In this document: piece by piece, positions 33,925 through 42,287 of the stretch
Position numbering within the stretch: the stretch's first letter is position 1
Layout of the letters: the number at the start of each line of letters is the position of its first letter
DNA from: an uncultured Eubacteriales bacterium
GTDB lineage: Bacteria > Bacillota > Clostridia > Peptostreptococcales > Anaerovoracaceae
Assembly (NCBI GenBank): GCA_902795135.1
Contig: CADBJW010000001.1
Location: 43,742-107,741, forward strand
Length of the DNA: 64,000 bases
Reading direction: 5' to 3'
Notes under the pieces: model-generated
What the model saw: only the letters and a program-made list of their open reading frames with translations
The model's database searches: none
What the model was told of the DNA's origin: nothing
Program-made: the position numbers and the translations under genes

Positions 33925-34596
33925 ATGCAGCAAGATATATTTCAGAAAGACACATTTCAGACCATCCTCTGTTATGGGGATTCTAATACATATGGATACA
34001 ATCCGGTGGACGGAATGCGCTACCCGGAACGCGTCCGTTGGCCCCGCTTGATGGCGGGAATGTTAGGCGATACCTACCGGGTCATCGAAGAAGGGTGCAA
34101 TGGCCGGACAGCTTCCGTGACGCCCGTGGACGAGCCGTGGAAAGACGGTCGCATCGGTCTGGAAGCATGTCTAAACAGCCATAAACCAATCGATTTGGTC
34201 ATTTTTATGCTGGGCAGCAACGATCTGAAAACACAGTTCCAGGCGACACCGGAATCCATCGCAAAGGCCATGGGCAGCGTGTTGCAGAAAACACTAGAAT
34301 TCCTCGCAGAAAAGCAAGGATACAGCCCAAAGGTCCTGCTCGTGGCGCCGCCACATGTGGGAGACGGGATCGAGAGCTCTGCTTTTGCAGACCGGTTCGA
34401 TGGAGCGGCTGCCGGGAAATCCAGGCAGTTGGCGGCCCTGTATGAAGCAGAGGCAAAGGCTGCGGGATGTGAGTTTTGGGATTCGTCCCAGGTCGCGAAG
34501 GCATCAGAGATAGACTCTCTGCACCTGATGCCGGAGGCACACGAGGCTTTTGCAAAAGCCATCGCAGAAAAAGCCAAAGCAATTCTCAGGCGGTGA
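33925..34596 (+). CDS. SGNH/GDSL family hydrolase
   Basis: A 223-residue esterase-type enzyme. Block I is YGDSNTYGYN with the catalytic serine, block III is MLGSNDLK, and block V DSLHLMPEAH supplies the Asp-x-x-His pair. The layout is that of arylesterase/acyl-hydrolase GDSL proteins; it is cytoplasmic, without signal peptide. Likely substrates are short acyl or acetyl esters. It is probably co-transcribed with the HAD gene. Confidence 0.85.
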   Translation: MQQDIFQKDTFQTILCYGDSNTYGYNPVDGMRYPERVRWPRLMAGMLGDTYRVIEEGCNGRTASVTPVDEPWKDGRIGLEACLNSHKPIDLVIFMLGSNDLKTQFQATPESIAKAMGSVLQKTLEFLAEKQGYSPKVLLVAPPHVGDGIESSAFADRFDGAAAGKSRQLAALYEAEAKAAGCEFWDSSQVAKASEIDSLHLMPEAHEAFAKAIAEKAKAILRR

Positions 34597-34599
34597 CTC

Positions 34600-34627
34600 T
34601 TGACGAAGCGGTGCGTCGTGATATAAT
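34600..34627 (+). promoter_or_regulatory. Promoter of thiamine operon
   Basis: TTGACG at 34600-34605 and TATAAT at 34622-34627 with a 16-bp spacer, directly upstream of the TPP riboswitch. Confidence 0.7.
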
Positions 34628-34640
34628 GATGTGGTAAAAA

Positions 34641-34726
34641 AAGCAAGGGGAGCGATCGCTGAGAGTTCAGGAATACCTGAAGACCCTCATTACCTGATCC
34701 GGATAATGCCGGCGCAGGGAAGCAGA
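34641..34726 (+). ncRNA. TPP riboswitch (THI element)
   Basis: The conserved pieces occur in order: GGGGAGC (34647-34653), GCTGAGA (34658-34664), ACCC (34683-34686), CCTGATC and GGATAATGCCGGCG (34693-34714), and CAGGGAAGC (34715-34723). It binds thiamine pyrophosphate. The 5' strand AAGGGGAGCG (34645-34654) can alternatively pair with CGCTCCTTTT (34745-34754), which includes part of the downstream terminator stem, so the likely mechanism is transcription termination when TPP is bound. It controls thiamine-related transport genes. Confidence 0.95.
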
Positions 34727-34741
34727 ATAACAGCAATTCTG

Positions 34742-34773
34742 AAGCGCTCCTTTTCGTATGGATGCGCTTTTTT
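34742..34773 (+). terminator. Riboswitch-controlled terminator
   Basis: AAGCGC (34742-34747) pairs with GCGCTT (34764-34769), followed by a T-run. The left arm overlaps the sequence that can pair with the riboswitch 5' strand, giving a terminator/antiterminator switch. Confidence 0.75.
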
Positions 34774-34805
34774 GTGCGTCATAAAAAGAAAGGAGAATCT
34801 TAATA

Positions 34806-35102
34806 ATGGAAGCAAGTGTAGCAATTCAATCTCTACCGCAGGTGATGGACGACGATGAACTTTGTCGTATTGTCGATGAGGTCATCGATTACATTTCCAA
34901 GCAGGGCTACAACTATTACGTGGGACCTTTTGAAACAACCATCGAGGGTCCTTATGACGAACTGATGGACATCGTCAAAGAATGTCAGCACATTGCCATC
35001 CGGGCAGGTGCGCCATCGGTTGCGGCTTACGTAAAAATCAGTTACAAGCCGGAAGGTGAGGTACTGAGCATTGAAAAGAAAATCGGCAAGTATCACGAAT
35101 AA
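34806..35102 (+). CDS. Thiamine-binding protein (DUF77/MTH1187 family)
   Basis: A 98-residue protein of the family that binds thiamine or its pyrimidine moiety (PF01910 type): SVAIQSLPQ strand, GYNYYVGPFETTIEGPYDEL and VAAYVKISYKP. It is the first gene after the TPP riboswitch, with AAAGGAG nine bases before the ATG. It probably sequesters or delivers thiamine precursors in the cytoplasm. The permease gene overlaps its 3' end by 32 bp. Confidence 0.85.
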   Translation: MEASVAIQSLPQVMDDDELCRIVDEVIDYISKQGYNYYVGPFETTIEGPYDELMDIVKECQHIAIRAGAPSVAAYVKISYKPEGEVLSIEKKIGKYHE

Positions 35103-35877
35103 AATCAATAGCACAATTTATCCGGGTCTAACGATTCTGGCAATTTTGCTGCTTTGGGAATGTCTCTCGATTTTTGAGATCGTGCCAGGATATATGCTCC
35201 CGTCTCCGCAGGAAACGGTCATGGCCTTTGTGCACGACTTCCCGCTGCTCATGTCACACCTGAAAGTGACATTGATCGAGACGCTGGTCGGAACCCTGAC
35301 CGGCATCAGCATCGGATTTTTGGTGGCCTGTCTTATGGACCGGTGGGATGGAGCATACAAAGCCATGTATCCGCTGATCGTTCTGACACAGACGATTCCG
35401 GCTGTTGCCATCGCGCCGCTTTTGGTTCTTTGGTTTGGATATCAAATGATGCCAAAAGTGATCCTGATCGTGTTGATCACCTTCTTCCCGATCGTCATCG
35501 GCGTCCTCGACGGATTCCGTTCGGCGGATCAGGACGCGATCAATCTGATGCGATCCATGGGTGCGAGCAGATGGCAGATTTTCCGGCACATCAAGTTTCC
35601 GGATGCCTTGCCGAACTTTTTCTCGGGCCTGCGCATTACGGTGGCGTACGCCGTTGTTGGTGCCGTTCTGGCTGAGTGGCTCGGCGGATTTGCAGGACTC
35701 GGAGTATACATGACGAGAGTAAAAAAATCATTTGCCTATGACAAGATGTTCGCGGTTATCTTCCTGATTTCGATTATCAGCCTGCTTCTGATCTGGCTGG
35801 TGAACGTGCTGCAAAAGCGCTGCATGCCGTGGGAGAGAGTCGAAACGGAGACCGGGGACAGAAGGGAGAACTTATGA
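35071..35877 (+). CDS. thiX: ThiX-type ABC transporter permease
   Basis: A 268-residue permease with about six membrane helices and the cytoplasmic loop RSMGASRWQIFRHIKFPDALPNF (EAA-like motif that docks the ATPase). The start is a TTG at 35071 preceded by AAGGTGAGG, overlapping the upstream gene. Together with the lipoprotein and ATPase that follow it forms a ThiXYZ-type importer for thiamine or the pyrimidine precursors such as formyl-aminopyrimidine, under TPP control. Confidence 0.85.
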   Translation: MKRKSASITNKINSTIYPGLTILAILLLWECLSIFEIVPGYMLPSPQETVMAFVHDFPLLMSHLKVTLIETLVGTLTGISIGFLVACLMDRWDGAYKAMYPLIVLTQTIPAVAIAPLLVLWFGYQMMPKVILIVLITFFPIVIGVLDGFRSADQDAINLMRSMGASRWQIFRHIKFPDALPNFFSGLRITVAYAVVGAVLAEWLGGFAGLGVYMTRVKKSFAYDKMFAVIFLISIISLLLIWLVNVLQKRCMPWERVETETGDRRENL

Positions 35878-36893
35878 GAAAGAAGTTTATTGCAATTATA
35901 ATGGCCGCCGCCATGACATGTTTTTGTCTGGCAGGATGCGGCGGTTCCGATACATCGGACGATGCAGCGAAGAGTGATGCGACGAAGGTCACCTTCGTAC
36001 TGGACTGGACACCGAACACGAACCATACCGGTGTTTACGTTGCCCAGGAACTGGGATATTTTGATGAGGCTGGCATTGACGTAGAAATCGTTCAGCCGCC
36101 GGATGATGGCGCCGAAGCCATGGTCGCATCTGGGAAAGCTCAGTTTGGAGTTTCCTTCCAGGATTACCTGGTCCCGGCCTTTGCGGGAGAAGAAAAGACC
36201 ATGCCGATCACAGCAGTAGCAGCGATCCTGCAGCACAATCTGTCCGGTATCATGTCGGCAAAATCCAAAGGCATCGAATCGCCAAAGGATCTGGAAGGAC
36301 ACTCGTATGCGACATGGGAACTGCCGATCGAACAGGCCATCCTGAAACAGTGCGTCGAAGCTGATGGCGGTAATTTTGACAGCGTTGAAATGATTCCGGA
36401 AACCATCGACGATGAAGTGTCCGCTCTGAAGGCCGACCAGGTCGATGCCATTTGGGTTTATTACGGATGGGCCGGCATCAACGCGGAAGTAAAGGATTTT
36501 GACATCAACTACTTCGCCTTTAAGGACATCGACGAAGCCTTTGATTATTATTCACCGGTCATCATCGCCAACGACGAGTTCCTGCAGGAGGATCCGGATA
36601 CAGCAAAGGCATTTATCGAAGCGGTAAGCAAAGGCTATGAATATGCCATCGAAAACCCGGAAGAAGCGGCAGACATTCTGATCAAAGCAAATCCGGAAAT
36701 CGATGCAGATCTGGTAAAGGCAAGTCAGAAATATCTGGCTGACCAGTATCAGGCGGACGCCTCCCAGTGGGGTGTGATCGATGCAGATCGCTGGAACGCA
36801 TTCTACCAGTTCATCAACGATAAAGAATTGGCCGAGGCAGAAATTCCAGAAGACATCGGGTTCACCAATGACTACCTGCCACAGGCAAAATAG
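35874..36893 (+). CDS. thiY: ThiY-type substrate-binding lipoprotein
   Basis: A 339-residue lipoprotein of the NMT1/THI5-like binding-protein family. The ATG at 35874 overlaps thiX by four bases and gives a signal peptide ending CLAGC, so C22 is the lipidated residue. The mature part begins VTFVLDWTPNTNHTGVYVA, the usual start of ThiY-like proteins. It captures the pyrimidine or thiamine ligand outside the membrane for the ThiX-ThiZ importer. Confidence 0.88.
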   Translation: MRKKFIAIIMAAAMTCFCLAGCGGSDTSDDAAKSDATKVTFVLDWTPNTNHTGVYVAQELGYFDEAGIDVEIVQPPDDGAEAMVASGKAQFGVSFQDYLVPAFAGEEKTMPITAVAAILQHNLSGIMSAKSKGIESPKDLEGHSYATWELPIEQAILKQCVEADGGNFDSVEMIPETIDDEVSALKADQVDAIWVYYGWAGINAEVKDFDINYFAFKDIDEAFDYYSPVIIANDEFLQEDPDTAKAFIEAVSKGYEYAIENPEEAADILIKANPEIDADLVKASQKYLADQYQADASQWGVIDADRWNAFYQFINDKELAEAEIPEDIGFTNDYLPQAK

Positions 36894-36895
36894 CT

Positions 36896-37648
36896 ATGAC
36901 ACATAAATTAGAAACGAAAAACATAACCATGAAATTCGGCGATGAGGTGATCATTCAGGATATCTCCATCGCCGTTGACCAGGGCGAACTGGTCAGTCTG
37001 CTGGGCGTTTCCGGAAGCGGCAAAACCACACTGTTTAACTGCATTTCCGGAATCTACCATCCCGTATCGGGAAGTGTCATCCTAGACGGGAAAGACATTA
37101 CCGGCACGACGGGTCATGTAAGCTATATGCTCCAAAAGGATCTGCTTTTGCCGTACAAAACCATCGAGGATAATGTGGCTCTGCCTCTGGTCATTCGGGG
37201 AATGCCAAAGAAGCAGGCGCGCCTGAAAGCAGGGGAGCTTTTTGAAGAATTTGGCCTTGCCGGGACCGAAAAGAAATACCCGAAACAGCTTTCCGGAGGC
37301 ATGCGGCAGCGAGCGGCGCTTTTGCGGACCTATCTGTTCTCTGATAACGTGGCTCTGCTGGACGAGCCTTTCTCGGCCCTTGACACCATTACCAAGGGCA
37401 AAATCCACAACTGGTATCTGGATGTCATGGAAAAAATCAAGCTGACGACTGTGTTCATCACCCACGATATCAACGAGGCGATTCTTTTGTCTGACCGGGT
37501 CTATATCATGACGGGAAAACCGGGACAAATCCAAAAAGAAATTCGAATCAAACGCCCTCGCGGCGAGCGTCACGAGTTTGATCTGACCAATGAATTTATG
37601 GAATACAAACGAGAAATCATGCACTTGCTGGAGGAAAACCGATCATGA
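36896..37648 (+). CDS. thiZ: ThiZ-type ABC transporter ATPase
   Basis: A 250-residue ABC ATPase with Walker A GVSGSGKTT (about 38-46), signature LSGGMRQR (about 135-142) and Walker B VALLDEPF (about 156-163), plus the switch histidine in FITHD. It powers the ThiX permease. It starts two bases after thiY and overlaps the DUF1847 gene by four, so the whole thiamine operon is tightly coupled. Confidence 0.9.
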   Translation: MTHKLETKNITMKFGDEVIIQDISIAVDQGELVSLLGVSGSGKTTLFNCISGIYHPVSGSVILDGKDITGTTGHVSYMLQKDLLLPYKTIEDNVALPLVIRGMPKKQARLKAGELFEEFGLAGTEKKYPKQLSGGMRQRAALLRTYLFSDNVALLDEPFSALDTITKGKIHNWYLDVMEKIKLTTVFITHDINEAILLSDRVYIMTGKPGQIQKEIRIKRPRGERHEFDLTNEFMEYKREIMHLLEENRS

Positions 37649-38325
37649 GCATTATGAAGAAACCAGGACAAGACGCTGGGCCGGCATCTGCAGAACCTGC
37701 ATGCCGAAGCTGCGTGGACTGCGGCAAATACAGCTGTGATTTTCAAGGCGTAGAGTATCCGGAGGTCTGTGTTACGACGGATCCGCAGAATAAGGAGATT
37801 ATCGAAGGCGCTCTGGAGGAGTACGGGGATGAAGAAAATCACCGCATGATGCAAAACGCGGCCCAGATCGAGCGGGAATTCTATTGCCGCATGACCCGCG
37901 TAGAAGAAACCATTGAGTTTTCCAAACGCATGGGTTATCAGAAAATCGGCATCGCGACCTGCATCGGGTTGATCCGCGAATCGCGCACTCTGGCAAAGAT
38001 CCTGCGTCATCATGGATTCGAAGTCTATGCCATTGCCTGCAAAGTCGGCGGCATCGATAAAACCGACGTCGGTCTCCCACCGGAATGCAAGGAAGTCGGT
38101 CCGAATATCTGCAATCCGATTTCCCAGGCCATGATCTTAAACGACCGGCAGGTGGATCTGAACATCGTCATGGGCCTTTGCGTGGGGCACGACATGCTCT
38201 TTAACAAATATGCAAAAGCACCGGTCACGACACTGGTCGTAAAGGACCGCGTAACGGGACACAATCCGGCCGCCGTGCTCTACACAGCCGAATCCTATTA
38301 CAAAGAAAAACTTCATAAGGAATAG
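37645..38325 (+). CDS. DUF1847 protein in thiamine operon
   Basis: A 226-residue cytoplasmic protein matching DUF1847. A cysteine cluster CRSCVDCGKYSC lies at about 24-35 and further cysteines occur at FYC, ATC, IAC, PEC, NIC and GLC, suggesting a metal or Fe-S site. Function is unknown. Its overlap with thiZ and lack of another promoter put it under the TPP riboswitch, hinting at a role in thiamine or pyrimidine metabolism. The DNA across its stop codon is tandemly duplicated. Confidence 0.75.
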   Translation: MSIMKKPGQDAGPASAEPACRSCVDCGKYSCDFQGVEYPEVCVTTDPQNKEIIEGALEEYGDEENHRMMQNAAQIEREFYCRMTRVEETIEFSKRMGYQKIGIATCIGLIRESRTLAKILRHHGFEVYAIACKVGGIDKTDVGLPPECKEVGPNICNPISQAMILNDRQVDLNIVMGLCVGHDMLFNKYAKAPVTTLVVKDRVTGHNPAAVLYTAESYYKEKLHKE

Positions 38326-38364
38326 CTTGATGAGGAAAAACTTCATAAAGCAAATCTGGATGAC
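38305..38364 (+). repeat. 30-bp tandem duplication across DUF1847 stop codon
   Basis: Two copies with period 30 (38305-38334 and 38335-38364) share GAAAAACTTCATAA at their starts and have diverged at the ends. The first contains the gene's stop codon; the second still reads as EEKLHK beyond it. This looks like replication slippage at the gene end. Confidence 0.6.
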
Positions 38365-38376
38365 TAGCTTTGAATA

Positions 38377-38399
38377 AGACCCGCGAAAGCGGGTCTTTG
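38377..38399 (+). terminator. Terminator of the thiamine operon
   Basis: AGACCCGC-GAAA-GCGGGTCT is a perfect 8-bp stem with a GNRA-type loop, followed by TTTG. Confidence 0.8.
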
Positions 38400-38501
38400 C
38401 GCATTCTGACTAGGACTTTGCGTAATCTGATCTGACGGAGTCACACCGGCAGACGTACGTCAGGGAGCAAATGGTGTAGTTTTTTTCTGTTTTCCGAAAA
38501 A

Positions 38502-38561
38502 CCTTCAAAATGAGTTCCTGAGAGAGCACTTCGTTACATGTGGATTTAGATATTTTGAAGG
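38502..38561. repeat. Distant inverted repeat between convergent genes
   Basis: CCTTCAAAAT (38502-38511) and ATTTTGAAGG (38552-38561) are perfect 10-bp complements 40 bp apart, in the gap between the DUF1847 gene and the 3' end of the minus-strand lysO-like gene. It could be a degenerate bidirectional terminator or a remnant of a small inverted-repeat element. Confidence 0.4.
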
Positions 38562-38609
38562 AAAAGCATAAAGACGTAAAAAAACTTCAAAAAACTATCA
38601 AAAAACTAT

Positions 38610-39677
38610 TTAGATGGATAGGAAAAGCGGTACGAGGAAGGGAACGGACATGGAAAGCGTGAATCCGTTGATGAAGGAATAGACCGTGGTTGCTCCGTTG
38701 GTGGATTGCTCTACGATTGGAAGGCATACGTCCATTCCGACGGATGCAGGAAGGCCGAGGCATTCTGCGTAGCCGAATTTCTTTGCGACAAATGGAACGA
38801 ACACGATGGAAAACAGTTCCCGCATAACGTTATGGAGAAAGGAAATGGCGCCGGCAACTTCGAAGCCGGCATCCATGATGATGCCCGCGCCCAGAGAGTA
38901 CCAGGCGAATCCGGAACCGATGGCCAGACTTTCGTTGACGGCAAGCGGCAAGAAGATAGCGCAAAGGAGCGCGCCAAAGAGGGTGCCGATGGCAACGGAA
39001 ACCGGCAGGATCAGTACTTTGAATCCTACCTGTCTGATGTTGGAAACCACATTTCCTTCCAGGCCAAGGTCCAAACCGACGAAGATCAGCAGAATGATCA
39101 AGCCGATGGAAATGGCCAGGCTGCTTCCCGCAGAAACCTGTTCGAAATCGTAGTGTTTGAGAAAGTAGAAATAGCCGCTGCAAAGGCCTGCAGCAACGCT
39201 GATCAGAATCATAATGGTCATCTTGTCAAAGATGGAGGACAGTCCGGTCGGAGCAGGCTTGCCGTCTCCGGCCGCAGCATCGTCAACACGGTCAACCGAA
39301 GCGCCGTCTCTAGCCGCAGCTCCATCAACCGAAGCACCGTCTGCCGGCGCACCACCATTCGCCGGCGCGCGTCCGTCGCGGGCTTTTGCAAGGCCCTGCC
39401 GGTCCAGGCCGATGATCTTACGGGCGAAATGAATGGCAATGACCGAGAAAACCAGAACGACGATGGTGAATATCAGTGAATAGAGCCCATAGGTGTCCAG
39501 GTTGTGCACGACTTCTTCATTGGCGCCGACGCGAATCCCCATAGCAAACACCAGGCAGAGCACAGAAATCGTTTGTGCCTTACCGAACCAACCAAGCTTC
39601 TCCTTATATTTACGCAAAGGAATCGCAATAAGATAGCAGACTAAGCAGATGCATGGATAGATGATTGCGCTGGACAT
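38610..39677 (-). CDS. LysO family (YbjE/DUF340) lysine exporter-like membrane protein
   Basis: A 355-residue membrane protein with about eight to nine helices. GSGFAWYSLGAGIIMDAG and ASVGMDVCLPIVEQS resemble the conserved blocks of LysO, an L-lysine exporter. A hydrophilic insert at about residues 96-150, rich in Ala, Asp and Gly, is encoded by imperfect DNA repeats and splits the usual loop; its DNA contains two copies of TCAACCGAAGC 33 bp apart. The substrate is likely a basic amino acid, but this is by family only. Confidence 0.75.
   Translation of the reverse strand: MSSAIIYPCICLVCYLIAIPLRKYKEKLGWFGKAQTISVLCLVFAMGIRVGANEEVVHNLDTYGLYSLIFTIVVLVFSVIAIHFARKIIGLDRQGLAKARDGRAPANGGAPADGASVDGAAARDGASVDRVDDAAAGDGKPAPTGLSSIFDKMTIMILISVAAGLCSGYFYFLKHYDFEQVSAGSSLAISIGLIILLIFVGLDLGLEGNVVSNIRQVGFKVLILPVSVAIGTLFGALLCAIFLPLAVNESLAIGSGFAWYSLGAGIIMDAGFEVAGAISFLHNVMRELFSIVFVPFVAKKFGYAECLGLPASVGMDVCLPIVEQSTNGATTVYSFINGFTLSMSVPFLVPLFLSI
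39292..39342. repeat. 33-bp-period repeats inside lysO-like gene
   Basis: TCAACCGAAGCRCCGTCT occurs at 39292 and 39325, in frame, encoding the Asp/Gly/Ala-rich loop of the exporter. The repeats preserve the frame and explain the extra hydrophilic insert. Confidence 0.5.
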
Positions 39678-39713
39678 ATGTTTCCCTCATTTCGTGATAT
39701 AACTGTCAGAATC

Positions 39714-39742
39714 ATACTAACAAAAAACCAAAGAATTCTCAA
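39714..39742 (-). promoter_or_regulatory. Promoter of lysO-like gene
   Basis: On the minus strand TTGAGA (39742-39737) and TAGTAT (39719-39714) are spaced 17 bp, about 40 bp upstream of the start codon. Confidence 0.45.
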
Positions 39743-39812
39743 CGCAAACATATATCCATAAGGCTGGAATATGTTAGAATAGGAACCATAAACCAGAGAT
39801 TGGAGATCCCTT

Positions 39813-41192
39813 ATGGAACGAGATAAAATACATCAGATCGTAGAGCGCCAAAGGACCTATTTCAAGTCCGGCGCCACATTGGATACGGGCTTTCGGAAAG
39901 CGGCGCTGCGAAAGCTTCGTAAAGCAGTCAAAAAGAACGAGGCCCGGCTTGCGGCAGCCTTAAAGGCAGACCTTGGGAAGTCTTTCACAGAGAGCTTTAT
40001 GTGTGAGATCGGCATGACGTACAGTGAAATCTCATACATGCTGAAGCGCGTTCGCCTGTATGCAGCGGGACGTCCGGCTCTGACGCCTTTGGCCCAATTT
40101 CATGCCACCAGCTACGTTCGGCCGATGCCTCACGGGGTCACACTGATCATGAGCCCGTGGAATTATCCGATGCTGCTGACGCTGGCGCCTTTGGTGGATG
40201 CCATCGCAGCCGGGAATACGGCCATTCTCAAACCGAGCGCCTATTCTCCGTACACCAGCCAGGTGATCAAGGAGCTGATCGAAGAGACGTTCGATCCGAA
40301 ATTCGTTGCCGTCGTGACCGGCGGCCGGGAAGAAAATGCATTCCTTCTCGACGAAAAGTTTGATCACGTCTTTTTCACCGGAAGCAAGGAAGTCGGACGG
40401 GAAGTCATGGCAAAAGCCTCCAAACATCTCTGTCCGGTGACATTGGAACTGGGAGGCAAAAGCCCGTGCATCGTGGGCAAGACCGCAAACATCGAGCTGG
40501 CCGCTAGACGGATCGTATTCGGAAAGCTTTTGAATTGCGGGCAGACCTGCGTTGCACCGGATTACATCCTCTGCCATTCGGAAGTGAAGGAAGCTTTGAT
40601 CGACGCCTTGATTGAGGAAATCCAAAATCAGTACGGGAAGCAGTATCTGGAAAACGAACACTACGGCAAGATCGTATCCAAAAAACACTTTGACCGAATC
40701 AACGGGCTGATCGAAAACCGGAAGGTCGTCTACGGCGGCGACAGCAACGAAGCAACCCTGCAGATCGAGCCGACCATTATGGACCGGGTCACCTGGGACG
40801 ACGCCGTCATGCAGGAAGAAATCTTCGGACCGGTGCTGCCGATCCTGACCTATAAAAACCGGGAGGAAGTGATCCGGCAAATCAACGATCACCCGAAGCC
40901 TTTGGCCCTGTACGTATTTACCGACGAAAAGGAATTTGCCAAAGACATTACTAGCCGGTGCGCCTTTGGAGGCGGCTGCATCAACGATACGATCATCCAC
41001 CTTGCCACCAGCCATATGGGATTTGGCGGCGTGGGGGAAAGCGGCATGGGCGCATACCACGGCAAAGCGGGGTTCGATGAATTTTCCTCCCGCAAAAGCA
41101 TCGTGGACAAGAAAACCTGGCTGGATCTGCCAATGCGTTACCAGCCATACAACCCGGTAAACGAGAAACTATTAAAGTTCTTTTTAAGATAA
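39813..41192 (+). CDS. Aldehyde dehydrogenase, ALDH3-like
   Basis: A 459-residue NAD(P)-dependent aldehyde dehydrogenase of the shorter ALDH3/AlkH group. The catalytic cysteine is C246 in LNCGQTCVAP and the general base glutamate E212 in TLELGGKSPC; SPWNYP near residue 113 is the cofactor-site motif. It would oxidise medium or long-chain or aromatic aldehydes to acids. It is divergently placed from the lysO-like gene and followed by a transporter with 12 bp between. Confidence 0.92.
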   Translation: MERDKIHQIVERQRTYFKSGATLDTGFRKAALRKLRKAVKKNEARLAAALKADLGKSFTESFMCEIGMTYSEISYMLKRVRLYAAGRPALTPLAQFHATSYVRPMPHGVTLIMSPWNYPMLLTLAPLVDAIAAGNTAILKPSAYSPYTSQVIKELIEETFDPKFVAVVTGGREENAFLLDEKFDHVFFTGSKEVGREVMAKASKHLCPVTLELGGKSPCIVGKTANIELAARRIVFGKLLNCGQTCVAPDYILCHSEVKEALIDALIEEIQNQYGKQYLENEHYGKIVSKKHFDRINGLIENRKVVYGGDSNEATLQIEPTIMDRVTWDDAVMQEEIFGPVLPILTYKNREEVIRQINDHPKPLALYVFTDEKEFAKDITSRCAFGGGCINDTIIHLATSHMGFGGVGESGMGAYHGKAGFDEFSSRKSIVDKKTWLDLPMRYQPYNPVNEKLLKFFLR

Positions 41193-41204
41193 GCAAAGGT
41201 ATTG

Positions 41205-42287
41205 ATGACAGAAACGATTGACAAACAACGAGTAATCCGGATTGCGGGAGCATTTGTAGCCTGGGTCATGGGATCGGGATTTGCAACGGGACAGGAAATA
41301 CTGCAGTTTTTTACCAGCTACGGGTACCGCAGTTTTCCACTGATCGCGTTGAATCTGGTCGGATTCCTTCTCATTGGCTCTGCGATCCTAGAATCCGGAA
41401 ATGAACATAAAAATAGCAACGGATACAGTCACTTTCAGTATTTTTGCGGCAAAAAGCTGGGAACGTTTTATGACTGGTTTTTGCCGGCCAGTATGTTTGC
41501 CGGCATGGTCATTTTGATTTCCGGCTCCGGCGCGACCTTGGAAGAGTATTACGGATTGAATCACTATGTGGGAGCACTGATCATGGCCGCGGCGGCGCTG
41601 ACGGCCTACATCGTCGGATTTCAAAGGTTCGTCCGGGTCGTGTCCTTTATCGGACCTACGATCATCGTCTTCACCTTGTTCGTCGGAATCGTGACCCTGG
41701 TCAATCATTTTGACGGACTGTATACGGTCAATGATTTTCCGCAGCAGATGGAAGCCAAGCAGCCGGTCCCATGGGCATGGCTGTCGGGGCTTTTGTACAT
41801 ATCATACAATCTTTCGGGCGGTTCGAAATACTATACGGCCCTCGGCGGAACGGCCGCCAGCAAACGCGAGGCCTTTTGGGGCGCGATTATCGGGAGCATC
41901 GCACTGATGGCGTCCATTTTATTGATGAACAGCGCCATGCTCACGGATATTGGAAACACTGCGGTTCAGCAGGTGCCGACCTTATATCTGACCCGGAACA
42001 TTTCCTACTCCCTGGGCGCCGTGTTCAGCATCATACTGATCATGGGCATCTTTTCCTCCTGCAGCGCCATGCTTTGGACCGTCAGCGAGCGGTTCGTGAC
42101 ACAGGGCACGCGCAAAAGCTATGTCTTCGCTGCCGCGGTCTGCGTGGTAGCATTCTTGCTGGGATTGCTGCCATTTGCCGAGCTAGTAGGAAAAGTCTAT
42201 ACTGTACTTGGTTATGTGGGGCTGGTATTCGCAGCCTGTGTGATATACAAACGGATCCATTCACGAAATCATAGGAGACAACCATGA
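41205..42287 (+). CDS. YkvI family membrane transporter-like protein
   Basis: A 360-residue membrane protein with about ten helices. The N-terminal WVMGSGFATGQEILQFF is characteristic of YkvI-type proteins, distant relatives of LeuT-fold amino-acid transporters. The ATG at 41205 follows AAAGGT; an in-frame TTG one codon earlier is less likely. Its end overlaps the decarboxylase gene by four bases, so it may import or export the substrate or product of that enzyme (an amino acid or amine); this is inference from context. Confidence 0.78.
   Translation: MTETIDKQRVIRIAGAFVAWVMGSGFATGQEILQFFTSYGYRSFPLIALNLVGFLLIGSAILESGNEHKNSNGYSHFQYFCGKKLGTFYDWFLPASMFAGMVILISGSGATLEEYYGLNHYVGALIMAAAALTAYIVGFQRFVRVVSFIGPTIIVFTLFVGIVTLVNHFDGLYTVNDFPQQMEAKQPVPWAWLSGLLYISYNLSGGSKYYTALGGTAASKREAFWGAIIGSIALMASILLMNSAMLTDIGNTAVQQVPTLYLTRNISYSLGAVFSIILIMGIFSSCSAMLWTVSERFVTQGTRKSYVFAAAVCVVAFLLGLLPFAELVGKVYTVLGYVGLVFAACVIYKRIHSRNHRRQP

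Noticed and set aside
40032-41060. 342-codon minus-strand frame opposite the aldehyde dehydrogenase
   Set aside because: Pure antisense shadow; the dehydrogenase active-site motifs lie in the plus frame.
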